A stretch of DNA of 27,928 nucleotides from Apostichopus leukothele (Eukaryota; Echinodermata; Holothuroidea; Aspidochirotida; Stichopodidae): assembly GCA_010014835.2 (NCBI GenBank), contig JAAAKB020268952.1, positions 1 through 27,928 on the forward strand. Direction: 5' to 3'. The notes under the pieces are model-generated. The model did not search any database and was not told where the DNA came from. It worked only from the letters and a program-made list of their open reading frames with translations. This document shows positions 8,945 to 22,037 of this stretch, in pieces. The translations under genes were made by a program, and so were the position numbers. The number at the start of each line of letters is the position of its first letter. Positions within the stretch are counted from its first letter, which is position 1.

Positions 8945-11900
8945 CAACTTACTTTTACACACACTACAAAGCTGATTATAGTCTTGTTTTACTAAGGACC
9001 TCCTTCCTTCAACTCATCTCACCAAAAAATAAGTCTTTCCTCCTAACCCGCCAGCCTCCAGGCAAATAGTTTTAAAAGCTTACTTTTTCTAAAAAATTTC
9101 AGGTGTGGAAAGTTTTTGGGGGAATTAACTGAAAAGTTGTTGTTTTGGTTATATATTGTATTCATGAGTGGCCAGTTGTGGTTGAATTGATGCACCCTGA
9201 AGGGTAGCTATAATTATGCCATATTTGTTAAAATGAGGCAGATATTTTCATCCCTAAGGATGCACAATACCCCCCCCCCCCCCACCACCACCAAGGTTAA
9301 GCTTTTCCCTCAAAATATTTCCGTCAAAACTATACATTTACAGTGTTACCATGGCTACTGAATTCCTTTCTGACTTTTAACTCTAGCTTTGGGAGTCCTT
9401 CTGATTTTAATTCTAGCCTTGGGAAATCCATGCAGTATATTAAGAAAAAAAAGTCAATGCATGTGTCTTTGGGATTTAACCAGTTGTTCATGCATATTTT
9501 CGGACTTACAGTAGATACAGCCTGTACACAAATGTTGTGTTGCAGACTGCATAGGATATATCATACATACATTATGTAGATGAATTGCTATGATAAGATG
9601 CACACAGTCACCTGCTGTGGGGAATATTTGTGTAACAGTGTACATGTACTGGGTGTTATGAACTTACCCCATGCTGTGGGAATATTTGTGGCTCAAGGGG
9701 TTGCTGGTGTTAGGAAAATATAAGCCATAAATACAAACCAGAAAAGTTAAAATAATGTTCAAATGGCAAAAAAAAAGTGGTTTGAGTCTTGTCAGAAGTC
9801 ACACAGTCAATTTTTTCTTGTTCACAATTTATTGGTTGGGTTTTGTGGTGGGTTGAAGTTTTAAATTTAAGGAAGGTTTAACAATTTATGAATTGTTTGA
9901 AGTTATAGTATATCAGTTTTGTCACCCTTTTTTGTGGAAACATTTCCATTTTGATAACCTGTGGATGAGTAAATTTTGATGATAATATAGAAGACAAAAA
10001 GTTCACATTATAACTGTAGTAATAAATAAATGCAAAAGAACTTTGGAGATCTCGCATGGCTAACGTAACAGAAGAAAAGAAGACACACCGTGAAGCTGTA
10101 GTACCTTTTAAAGATCTAACAGATGGTGAAGAAATATTCTTTTTTTATATTTTTAACTCACCCATACTTTTTTTTTATAGTCTAACTATTAGTAATATAT
10201 TCCCACAGAGATCCTGTTGAGATGCATAAATTGTACAGTCAGTTTGGAGTGCAGGAAGGGAGATGGTCGGGTGGGGGGGGGGGCGTGTGGGGAAGGTTGT
10301 GTGTTTCTTCCATCGATTGAAATTTAATCGCTTCTCACATACTCTAAGAGCAATTCTAGAATTTTGTATTCATGTGTTGCTTTGAATCCAGTAAGCTCCT
10401 GTATAAGGATAAAATGATAAAATCTGTCAGCAGATTTGATATTGATTGCACTCAGGTACCATCCTGGATTAACCCTGTATAGCTGGATACAGACCTGTAC
10501 AGTAAACTGCACAGTATGGGTTAAGTCAAGGTCAGCAAGCTTGGAAAACATTTTCAAGAAATTTGTCAGTATGGTCAAGTGTTGTCAATATTTTCAGTTT
10601 AAACTGTACTTCATTCTGCTTTATTGTCAAGCTTTAATGTCTTTGTTTTGTTTTTTTCCATAAGATTTTTGTTTTAAAGGCATTGAAGACTCGCCCCAAA
10701 CAGCATGCCGCCAGCTTTAAAAAGGTTAACTTTCCGTTGCTTGCAAACTGAAGTTTTTCTCTTGTCGCTACAAAATGCAGACAGTAATGAAACGTGATAC
10801 CTTGAACTATCTTTAGCTGGACACGAGAAGTCCATGGCTGTATCGTTTGTACACAGTACTGTGGGTATTGACCGCAGCTGTATGTACTGACTGTACACTA
10901 GTGTCTAATTACCGACGGTAGCAAGCTGTGCGTGTATTTTCTGGGATCGATGGTGGTGTTTAAAACTTCTGTTACACCTCATTCGAAACTAGGTCAAAGT
11001 ACCGGCATTAGACGTTTCTTTTTGCGCAAGTCTTCACACCCTTTAATTATGACAATACAGTACATGGCATTGTCTTGACTTTTCACAGAATATAGGTCTA
11101 ATTAGTGAGTCAGTGTAGGTGACTCAAACTTTTAATAGAACTTACAGTACAACTGCAGTATTTCTGTCACTTACAGTACCTGTCTTTGCACAACTACTGC
11201 ACTCTTGCTTCTACCATACTCATGGTCACATTGTAATATTATTGTAGTGTGGACCAGACCTATTTCCTGCAGTGACTGACCATTTTCAGTCTACCACCCT
11301 GATAGTTCTTTCACCCAATGGTTGAAAATGGAAGCAGGGGGTATTACTCCCACCATAATAGCCCCCCCCCCTGTCTCCCCCTGACGGTCCACACTATTGC
11401 GAATATTCTTGCAAATAGCAAAGTATGGAAATTACTAAAATTCTTTGATCTTCCCTTGAAATTTGATACATTTGGCATGCTTGCTACCGAAAGTTTTCAA
11501 TGTATTACTTCTATGCTACATCAAAACACATTATTGTATAGAATTGTTTCATTTGATTGATTTAACTGAATTGTACATGATAAAGTTAAACTGAAATATA
11601 TTTTCAGTTAAACTACCAGAAGGTTTATATTCATAAAAATATCACGTAGTAACATTTCAAAAGTCACGCCTCTGCAATAAGCCATGCCTATCAAGTCATG
11701 TTATCACACAGACAATTTGCAGCCAATTTTAATGCAAAAGACCTGTGCCTTTATAGTACAACCCATTAAAAATTCACAGCTTTGTACAGTTTGTAAATCA
11801 AAACAGAAGAAAATAATACATGATGTATAATCAAAGAAGCATCAGATGCATGGAATTCTTCAAGTTGTCGCTAAAGAAATATGTGGAAAGTAATTGGGAA

Positions 11901-14900
11901 ACATGGGAGATAATTTCAAGATTTGTAGTGGAATTATGTCACAGTGGAAGTTGAATCTTTGGAAACCTGTTAGCATGCAGTACAAAAATTTAACTGTTTA
12001 TTGGATGAGAAAGATATGTCAGTAGAATGCTCTAATTCTGATCTCGTTTTGATATCGGGACTGGATACTTTGGGTGGTGCTGACAGTTGAATGAGTACGT
12101 AGGTTTCCTGGCTGTGACTGTGTGCCGATGTGGAAGGTTGATAGATAACGTTGCCAGTTTGCTGCAGGAACAGAGCAATTGAGGTGAGGGAGACAGGTCA
12201 AAGTTCATCGCTTGTAGATAAATCCATTTCACCAGGGTAAAGTAGTTTCGGCATTACCTGTATGAGTATGCACTTAGAAATGCATAATTTAAAGGGTTGA
12301 TATTATAAAAGACTATTTATGCATCAAAGATACAGATGAAATTACCATTATTATGGCCTATTCATCTCATGAAGTTCTGGTACTGCCTGTTTATATAATA
12401 GCCTATTCATCGCCTCATAATGATATGTTTTCCCCTCAAAATGTTAGCGCTTTCACAAATTATGAGCAAGTGAGAATGAACCACTAAGGAAGAACAAAAT
12501 AGACACATTGTTATTGCTTATTTCTAGAAAAGTTGCCCGAATCTAGAAGAATATGTAGTTTTTATCGCATGCACTGTTACATGTTTAAACCTCTCACAGC
12601 TTTCTGTTTTTTAATATTGATGATATTACAGTGTAAGCTCAAGTACATGCATATAAACTGTACAGTAGGTCACTACACAATGAAATGTCTTTAATACAAT
12701 GTGTATTGTGTTCTTTTGTGCAACTACAAGCCCTGTTGGTATGAATTTAAATGCACATCAAGCCAGAAGGTGTCAAGTACCTGAGCACAGGCTACTATAG
12801 TATATTCATGCATATTAAAGCTGGTACGTAGTAGAAGTCAAATACACATGTACTGATACTAGCACTTTACTGTATTAGGCTTAGCTTATGAGAACATAAC
12901 AATGAAAACTAAATGTGTAATAAAGTAAATAAACTAAAGATCTTCTGATGCAAATGGATCATGACAATATGTAGTCTTACATTATTTAAAGGAATGGAGT
13001 TATTTCATGCAGAATTTTAATTTTTTTTAAGTTTACCTCCTTTTACTATTGTATGCATAAATTGATCTATTTAAAGTAACATGATGTCCGTAGCAAAATG
13101 CTAGGTATATATACATGCAATGTTATACATTTGTAGATCGATGTCCCAAAGGTATTCTCTTTGCACGAATGGAATAAGTGTCGGCCTCGCAGTGACAGAA
13201 ATGTGACGATTCTGTAAGATGTTAAATCACACAGATCTGTCACTCAGAACCCAGACGATGTATGTATCAGATGACAATAAGATCGACACACAACGTACAC
13301 ATGTATGTAACTCATAGCAGCAAGTCACTTCTGCGATATATATCTCATGGCAGTGTCTTGCGCAGTGTTTCAGCCTAATGACTCCTGGTTTTGCATTACC
13401 AAAGGCATACATACATGTGTTTTATTTTCGGAGATCCATTAGGACGTAGACGTTAAATTCTTTCACTATACTGTACGTAATTCAGAATGATAACGACAAT
13501 GTCGGTCGTGGAAAGTATCCTCAGGCAATATGTTCATAGATGATTTTAACTAAGTACCAGTGCTTTCATGCATGTGCAGGATTAATATGCTCATGTTCAC
13601 CCAAGTTTGAAAAGATTGTTAATTTTTTTGTAATGTTTTCGACCATACTAGCCCAATTTTGACACTCACAGTATGAATGTATAAAACCAATTAAATTGGA
13701 TATCAAGCTCCCTCCGAAATATTATTAGAAAATAATGAAGGATTATAATTTAAAGTATTTTTACTAAGAGACAAAATTTGGCTGCCTGCAGTATTAAAGT
13801 TTTGTCAATGTTGACATCTTAGTCTGTGCAAATATTGATTTAAACAATGCCACATTTTTTTCTCTTTCAATTTAGTTTTGGGAGAACACTTTTAGTTGGA
13901 AATGAAATTTACATTAAGTTGATTTCAGTATCAACAAGAAGTATTTATTTATACCGTACCAGGACAAACACAAAATGCTGCTTCTCAATGACATTTTATA
14001 AATTTTTTATTTATTGCCGATCACAGCATTGCTTGGTGCTTCTCCTTGAGATGGATCATATTGCTGCATGATTTTTGCCATAAGCCTGTGTCTATATATA
14101 GCGTACAGTATGATAATATTCATCCCATCAAGATTGGGCTAAAAAATGCCAAAGATTTTACATTATATATATTTACTCTAAATTCTTAGCATAGTATAAA
14201 TTGTATAAAAGCAGGTATCAGTGATAGTGTTATTCTTGGTTTTCTTTAACCACACAATATGGAGTAACTACAAGTTCTTTTATATAAGCAAAGACCCCTT
14301 GAGATGTGCCTGAAGGATGTAGGGAACGACAAGTTTATATGTACAACTTAGTAAATTAAAATCACATATTATTTTACTTTCATGTCTTTTTTAACTCATA
14401 GGACAAGTATGGCCAGTAAGGATTTTTTTTCTTTCTTTCTTTGTAGCAATTTATTTCGAACACGAAATTGACAGACAGAATGTTAAGTAGTTTCTGTAAA
14501 TATTTTTAGTTGCAGCTAGCAGGCAAATATTTCATGTTAATGATCTTTAATTGCATGTTAATTTATCACTTTGACCCATTGTCAATTGTCTAATAGTTGT
14601 GATACATGGATACAGTAAATTTGATTCCTATTGGCAAACAGGTACTTTAGTTGTGGATATGTTCTATATGCAGATACGTATTAAATTGAACTTAATCAAA
14701 TTGAATAATCTTGCATAATTTATCCCAGTACAGTATATTTCTCTCGTCCCAAGGACAGTTACAAGCTCGTTTTAACTACAACATATGGTAATCAAACTTT
14801 TAAAGTATTCAAATACTGCAGACTTACACCATTGATTGCAGTAGTAAGGTAGCAGTACTTAGTAACTCCATTTTGCCGTACATGGTCAGCAATTTGGATG

Positions 14901-14970
14901 TAAATTGCCCCTATTGTGAGGTAGATTGTTTCATTAATTCTAAGACAGGTGGTACAGTAAGTCCAGCATT
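8945..14970. other. Intron 1, AT-rich non-coding stretch
   Basis: No exon supported. It holds C/G homopolymer runs at 9270-9283, 10273-10283 and 11362-11371, a 30-bp local duplication (9365-9424), a duplicated TGCTGTGGG-AATATTTGTG block (about 9613 and 9672) and a polypyrimidine (CTTT)n stretch at 14427-14445. From about 9500 onward TACAGTA and TACTGTA become frequent. Confidence 0.45.
9365..9424 (+). repeat. Short tandem duplication (about 30 bp x 2)
   Basis: CCTTTCTGACTTTTAACTCT followed by AGCTTTGGGA (9365-9394) is repeated as CCTTCTGATTTTAATTCT followed by AGCCTTGGGA (9397-9424) with a few changes. Confidence 0.65.
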
Positions 14971-15231
14971 AGTGCCAGTAGTACGACAGCTAGAATACAT
15001 ATAGACTGTCAGAATCTATAGTATCTATGGAGTGCCATTACTACAGCTATAGACTGTCAGAATAGTGTATCTATGGAGTGCCATTACTACAGCTAGAATA
15101 CATATAGACTGTCAGAATAGTGTATCTATGGAGTGCCATTACTACAGCTATAATACATATAGACTGTCAGAATACTGTATCTATGGAGTGCCAGTACTAC
15201 AGCTAGAATAGACTGTCAGAATACTGTATAT
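14971..15231 (+). repeat. Minisatellite, 46-60 bp unit, about 4.5 copies
   Basis: The anchor AGTGCCA recurs at 14971, 15031, 15077, 15132 and 15187 (intervals 60, 46, 55, 55). Each unit reads AGTGCCATTACTACAGCTA, an optional AATACAT block, ATAGACTGTCAGAATA and GTATCTATGG. Length differences come mainly from presence or absence of the roughly 9-bp AATACAT block. The high identity of the inner copies suggests recent expansion. Confidence 0.88.
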
Positions 15232-17544
15232 GGAAGACAGAAATCATCCCCACTTAAGCTGTCAAAATACTTGTCTGATGTATTAAGCAGTTAAACAGTC
15301 TGAAAAAAAAACATGTACAGCTAAAAGGAATAGATTCTCAATCTGACATACAAGTCTTGTGCAATAAAACCAACATTCTGAATAGACGGGGACAAAATTC
15401 TCCCTGATTTGGTTTTAAATAGAAGAAAATGAAGGCAAGATCAGTAGAATAATTGAACATGAACCATGTAAAACTTCAAGGCTGTCTCATGTACAGTAAT
15501 CAGAATGTGTGGGTATGTAGATGTGTGTGTGTGCAGTGACACAATGCTATAATTACAGCTTTAAAAACTTAATCGACACTGACGAGACTGGTTGAATACC
15601 AAAATTACAGAGTGAGGGAGCAAAACAAAGTGAGAAAATAAATTCCTCTATAGGTCAATTTTTTAAAAAGTTAGAGAGCTTTTTGTTTCGATCCTGGTAG
15701 CAGGATCGTCTACGTTGCAGATTAAGCTCAACACAGAGAAACATGTTAAATAGAATGATGGGACAGACGCAATTAGGTCATTCATCTCTCGAGTGTCTCC
15801 TATAATGTATGCACTTCCATCAACAATACCTACAGTTTATAACAATTATTCTTTGGCACTTTCCTGTCTCCCGACATGATGTTTCTGTGAAGGAGTACGT
15901 GACATACAATACTGTACATGGTGCACCATCCAATACGACCATAGGATACCTAAATGCCTCTATCCATAGGAAAACCAACTCATTTGCTCTTTTGAACAAA
16001 TTGTAGAATTTTAATCCACACCATGGCTATACCTTGCCTACTGTATGTACACAGTATACCCAAAATTAATATTTAGACCCTGGACACTGACGGACAATGA
16101 AGCCTGGACTGTTCGGATAGCAACATTTACTGATAATACATCGACGCTTCAACAGACCTCTCTGTACATGTTAATTTACATACCAAACGTATAAGCATTG
16201 TATCACGTTATATCAGATTGGTTTCATATCATTTGCAGAGACAGATACCGTATTTATGCTCACTTTCAGTTTCACATGGTTGTATGTAGTTTTATTAAGT
16301 TATGATAGAATTTTATGAGCAGGCTTTGTATAAATATACATGTGAGATGGAACAGTCCATCACATGGATAATTACAAGTGCTGATAAATATTATACAACG
16401 TATAATACAACCCTGGTTAGTGCACTGTAACGTCACCAGCCTGGAAAGTATCATATGTCGTTAATTAGTATTGCCTCTTCATTATCCATTCTCACTCGTT
16501 AGTCCACTGCATCATACTGTACTACCGTACATCAGATGCAGTATAAGGATTGGCCATGTTCCTTCATGTCATTCCTAGTCGTTCTCATAATTTAGTTGTC
16601 TTGAGGATAAGAGAGCTCCTCGAATCGAGGTACTAACGATTCAGTGCATGCAGTGAGAGTCTTTTAAACAGAATCAATTAGCTTTTAAAGCCAGCCGTCG
16701 GGCACGGTGCTGCTGCTGCTGCTTTGGCAACCAGTCAAACGAGTCCTTGGCTTGACCCAGATTGAATCCACTTAACCTGGTCTGTAATGGAAGTCCAAGT
16801 TAAAACAGTTCTCTAATATATTAAAGTGTACTTGATTGCTTTAATATGTATACAGTTATGCGCTGTACCTTAACATATACATGGCTGTTTGTAGTCACAT
16901 GTACATAAATTAACATACAGTGTAATTTAATGTTGTGATGTCCATACTCTATACTGTAGTTGTGTATTATTTTGCAGATAACAAAATTCATCAACTTTTG
17001 GTACATATATACTTGTTAACAATGTTTTCTTCATTTGGAGTTGATTTGACTGTTTATGTGTTGATGTTATGGTACAGTAGCTGAACATTTAGAGGCTGCG
17101 ATAGGAACATTCGACCGTTTTCTGGTTTCATGAAATGGGTTTATAGGAATTTATTCCTGAACTGTACAACGTACAACAAATTTGAGAAAACTGTGACAGT
17201 GCTGTATAAGTTTGACCCACCCACAGTAAATAACCAGGCAAGTTGTAGAAATTATTTTAGCAAATCTTCCACTGATTACAAATGTGCTAGTAATATTTCC
17301 TTCATATCATAACTGCGTTAAAAACATCAAATTCACATCACATTGATAGATATGATGCGGACCAAATGAGTTGGGATTGACCATAAATTGTCATATGTCA
17401 GCCTGCCCAAGCTACTAGATTTACTTCGCTACTCACTTACCTGTCTACTCACAACCTCAGCACTATTGCACTACAGTGTCTAGTCTCATTCCACTACCCA
17501 AAGTGCCTAGAAAGTGTTTTTCGAGTAGGATTTTTATCATTTCA
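15232..17544. other. Intron 1, non-coding stretch
   Basis: No exon supported. It contains the hairpin at 15685-15715, a perfect CCTCGA/TCGAGG mini-palindrome at 16618-16630 and a short (CTG)n run near 16709-16723. A segment at 17430-17520 (CTCACAACCTCAGCACT and following) resembles a block at 24285-24335. Confidence 0.4.
15685..15715 (-). repeat. Hairpin related to the hammerhead-like motif, opposite orientation
   Basis: Read on the minus strand it is GTAGAC, GATCCTG, loop CTAC, CAGGATC, GAAAC. The 7-bp GATCCTG/CAGGATC stem followed by GAAAC matches stem II and the GAAA core of 8918-8937, but the CUGANGA core is replaced (ACGTAGAC), so self-cleavage is not expected. It is likely a relic of the same or a sister element family. 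Confidence 0.45.
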
Positions 17545-17784
17545 GGAGTGTAAGCTCAGTGGTTAACACCGGTGCCTTTCAATCATAAGGTCCTGAGTTC
17601 GAGTCACTCCAAGATTAAATTAATGTATGTCGTCCAGTTACAGAGTTGTTGACAATTGACAATCATGGCATTAAATATGAATCTAAGAGACTGACTTCGG
17701 TCAGCTTGCGGCTTTGATAAGCCAATGATGGCTTCTTCGAGAGTTCCTGCTTGCAGGAGGATCTAATAAACATACATACATTTC
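17545..17784 (+). mobile_element. tRNA-derived SINE, about 240 bp
   Basis: The head (17545-17610) is tRNA-like: GGAGTG and CACTCC form a perfect 6-bp acceptor stem. TAAGCTCAGTGG (17551-17562) fits the polymerase III A box, and AGTTCGAGTCA (17596-17606) fits the B box. An anticodon-arm-like CCTT...AAGG lies between them. A non-tRNA body of about 150 bp follows and ends in AATAAA and a short ACAT repeat (17768-17780), as SINE tails do. CATTTC occurs just before the head (17538-17543) and at the tail (17779-17784) and may be a short target duplication. It is transcribed by RNA polymerase III from an internal promoter if active. The head is too degenerate and short for a functional tRNA gene. Confidence 0.78.
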
Positions 17785-20344
17785 GAATCATACAGAAATT
17801 CTTGGTAGAGTGAGAGTGCTGAGATTGTAAAGAGACAGGTAAAGCTCGTCACTGGTATATATCCAGTCCAGGTAAGTATTGGGAGTTATAACAGGGCCCA
17901 GGGTGTACTCTACACTTAAGTTTGTAACATAATAGTCTGACCCTAAGTAAATAGAAGATAAGGATATGAATACTACATCTGTTCAATGATTCATGAATAT
18001 TGCATCGTTTCAACAACACTACCCATGATGTGGTCATAGCTGCATGCTTCTCCTTGAAGTTTTAATGCGACAAATTTGTTTGATTTCAAAATTTCCCCAA
18101 AATTTGTTTAAATTTGCTGATATTATATCAGTTATAATACTCTCAACTCTTGAAAATTTACAAGTTACTGTTCATACATGAAATTTGTATAAACAGATGT
18201 TATCATATAGGTTGTAGCAGCACTGTACAGATAAAATACCGCACACCTTTCAACTACACGCACAGTAAATTGAAAAGAAGAATGAGCTGAATTGGGTCTC
18301 TTGTTCTAATAAAAAAATATTGCAGCTCTTTGCTCTGGTCTTCAAGGAGATGGAAATATTTGTTGATGTTGAAAGGCTAGAATAGAGATTTTTTTTTAAT
18401 GGTCGGAGGTGCTCAAAGCACTCGATTGGTAAAAACCCTTCCATATGTTGTCAGTTGAAGGGACGTGAATGTAAACAATTGCCCATTATGCATAGAACCC
18501 TTAGGACTACTCACACTGACTGAATGACTGACCTTTATGGCTAAATATCGGCCAGGCTGCTGTATTCACTGACATAACTCTGTCAGTAGATGATCTAGCA
18601 CAGATATAATACATCACAATATTCTCTCAACATGGCTGGATATAATTTGTTTGAAAATTATAGCTTTTTTTTAGTTGTTTCAATCTTCATGAGTCTTTGT
18701 ACTATCTGGTACGTGCATGTTTTCACAAAATGAAATCATTGATGTTAGGGTATTGCGCATAGTTCATATTGAAGCATGTGACCTACCCATTGTTTTTAGT
18801 TTTATGTTAGAGATACTTGAGAGAAACCCCCCCCCCCAAAAAAAATCCCCTCCCCTTCTTGTGCTTCAGTACTAACAGATTCGATCCTCATATATGTGAA
18901 GCACAATTTTGAACGTTTTCACCAAATTCCTTTATCGTACACTTAAAGAGGTATCTCCCCATTTTAGCCTCACCCACTGTCACATGGATACATTTTGCCA
19001 TGTTTATTTCCCTAGTGTGAATGTGTATATGGTTAAAGGATTCACACTTCAAATGCAATGATCTAGATGTCAAAGTATATATACATCGTACTGTATGCAT
19101 ATAGTCAGTCTTACAAATTTTCAGTGCCTGTTTGCATACAGATCCTGTTTTGGCAATGATGTCAAATTGTCAATTTTCTTGAAGTTAGAGTCGCTAAGAA
19201 TCCCTTGCAAAAAATAAAAGGTCATTAGTGATTATGCACCAATGTTGGACCGGCTATCTAGTCGGTTGAGGAATGTTACAGATATACAGTAATCTGCAAT
19301 TTACCCCGAAGTGGCTCTGAAAGTCGTTTAAAGAGGTGCAGTGCTAAAATATAGCCAAATTGTTGGTGGGTTAAATGGGAAAGTTCACATGTTGATCATA
19401 AACAAACCTAATCGTTGTTGAGCTTGTAAATACTGTATCAAACCTTTGTAGTAGAGATGTTCCTCTGCCCTTAATAATTTGGTTTAATGAGACTTTGAAT
19501 GATCTACCTTTCATCGAGTTGTTCTGCATTTAATATATTTAAGCTGTCAAATTGTAGTACTTTTATGAACAACTGCGTTGCCTATAGGCTGCCCATTTTA
19601 AAACAGTGTTGTTAATTGTAGCTGGTTGACTGTAATTATAGGCTTCCGGTAATGCAGACGATATCCCACGGTTTCGTCAGCATCTGACATAGGTCTACCC
19701 GAGAGTTTTCTTGTTAGGTTTAACAGGTCTTCAGTCCGGTACATTCGAAAGGAAGAGCAAGCATGGGCAGTGAAATTCAAATCAGCGTGTGAATACTCAG
19801 AGCATTAAGTTTTACCAAATGAACAACCTACAATGTGTTGAAGGCTGGTATAGTTCAAGTTTACTCCCCTCCTCCTCTCCCCCCCCCCCCACACCTTTTC
19901 ACTTTCCCTAAGTTTGAATCCTAAATCTATCTTTATACTAATGGATGAAATGCTAATCCTGTGTTTTCCTAAAATTATAAATTTACTTTACGTAAATATT
20001 CTGTACATCATTAATTTTTTTTTAAAGTAATATTTAAAAGGGTCACATTTAGGAGTCTCTTGGGTTTTAAATGAAAATGATATTTTGAAGTTTTTGATCT
20101 GATTTTCATAAAGCAGGTAGACTGCACTGTTGTCATCTACCTCATTTATCCCAGGTGATTCCAAGCTCACTTTGTACTGCTATGTCTTCTAGTTGATGCA
20201 GTCATTTTACTATTGACTCTCACACTACCGCACTGGCTTAGATCTTTCTCCAATCAGCTCAGTTTTATATCACTGACTGACTCACTCATCTCCAGAGTTA
20301 GCATGGGCTAGAGCTCACAATTGACTGGTATATATACTATACCT
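17785..20344. other. Intron 1, non-coding stretch
   Basis: No exon supported. It includes an 11-C run followed by A's (18827-18846) and a 12-C run (19879-19890) in C/T-rich surroundings, otherwise AT-rich unique-looking sequence. Confidence 0.4.
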
Positions 20345-20660
20345 ACGTGTACTACAACCGTATACATGTACAAAGGATCTCGTCGGTGCGAATCAGCCCT
20401 AAGGACTTGACAAGACAACCGACCGAGCTGAAGTGTATAGGCGTCTTTGATTTCAATCATACTTGCTAATCATCTGTTTATCATCTAGAGAGCCCCGGAA
20501 TTGCTCCGTCTCCGTTGAGGTGTATTAAAAACGTGGCAACTTAATGCGTCGAGATTCCGACGTTTCTGCGATATTCACGACGGTGGCATTCAGTACACGT
20601 CGGACCACTACCTTCGGCAGGTACTGAAACTGAAGTGGTACAAATTTAACAGGAGAGGAC
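20345..20660. promoter_or_regulatory. CpG-dense patch inside intron 1
   Basis: By eye about two dozen CpG dinucleotides fall within roughly 315 bp, clustered in 20385-20425 and 20505-20625, whereas the surrounding kilobases have very few. The patch is also less AT-rich. It could be an alternative promoter or first exon, an enhancer, or a younger insertion that has not lost its CpGs. No open frame with splice signals was convincing on either strand. Confidence 0.3.
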
Positions 20661-22037
20661 CGTATATTTATCAATCAGACATTTTCAAGTACAAGTTCTA
20701 ATCATCTTTAACTTTTTATTTTCTTCCTCTTGTTTTTTATTTTTTATTTTTTACTATTCTATAATGTGAATGTTTTCTCCTTGCTACAAATATGAAAGCT
20801 TCAATATGAAATGTAAGTTGCTACTGGTATCAGAATAGGATGTCTAGATGTAAACATACAAACTTCCTGGCCTGCTTCCTGCGTATATTGTTACATGAAG
20901 ACAGAAGGTTCAGTTTCCTCTAAGTCAATCACAGCTTCACAAACGTCATCTACAGTATTAGATGTGAATATCAACCTTTCTGAAGCAGAGAACATCTAAC
21001 AGATAAAAGTTGTCAACGTTTTACTGGAAACGTAGAATGGTTCTGCAGTATTTCGTTTACTGGTTCAATTCCAATGCTCCAATGCTGTGAGAATCAGCTG
21101 ACTAAGATCACCACCCATCATGCATGGTCAAACATTATTATGTACATGTGGTATGCCTAATTTACACATGTATGTGCAACTACTCTGAAATCATTATTAA
21201 GCACATAATTGCCAAATGTTCATTCAGTACTTGGAGGGTACCAGGAAGGTTTCCACACGTTGAGTCATAATTTATAAATAATTGTGTTTTCTGTTTGATT
21301 ATATTATTACAAAAGAAAAGTTAAATGAAAATAGGTGGTGTGGATAAATTTTAAACATTATAGAAAAGTATGCCACATGACCTCAAAATTCAGGCTATTT
21401 ACTGGCTAAATGAAAATTCATTGTTTGACAGAAGGAAAGAAACTCAGACATTTGCATGTTTCTGCCAGTATAGATATTAATGTATTAGGATATTAATCTA
21501 TCATGGATGAAAATAAATCACATGAGTTCTGTACCTACAGTATTTACATAAGCCCAATATAACTGCTTAACATTGATCAGCAAATATTATTGAGTCCCAC
21601 AAGCCTGTCCAGTAACTGATGTATCCGGTATTAAAGGGCCGGAACTGCCAGTGTGAACTTCATTTGCGCTCATCTGCAGTAGAATTTTTAAGCACATATA
21701 TTTTTAATGGGGTGCTAAAATTGTGAAATTCTAAGCCTTTTTATACCATTCAAGATATTTTCAACTCACATGCATCCATTCTTCCTCTACCAAAACTCAA
21801 CAGTACTTAGAGAGTGAATATCTGTGATGTTAATATTACAATGTAATCTGTCATTTCACTCGTCTTTCATCATTCTCCATGCAACATACGTTATACGATA
21901 TACTGTACCTGGAATACCAAAAATCATTAACATTTTAACACAGTGCTTCACAGTGTTTATTGAACTTAACTTGATGTGCCCCGTAATTAGTTTTATTGAT
22001 ATATGTGTATTTTAATTGTTCTTTGTTTTCTCTCCAG

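Larger units (their letters stand above)
7432..22037 (+). other. Intron 1 of the secreted-protein gene (14.6 kb)
   Basis: The span runs from the GTAAGTG donor at 7432 to the TTTTCTCTCCAG acceptor ending at 22037, and the two flanking exons share a compatible phase (1). No additional convincing coding exon was seen inside. It carries most of the window's mobile and tandem elements: a hammerhead-like motif, a related hairpin, a minisatellite, a SINE and a CpG-dense patch. An unseen small in-phase exon, or an alternative first exon near the CpG patch, cannot be excluded. Confidence 0.55.

Noticed and set aside
17545-17610. Functional tRNA gene
   Set aside because: Only 66 nt, poor anticodon loop and D arm, no terminal T-run after it, and continuous with a SINE body and tail.
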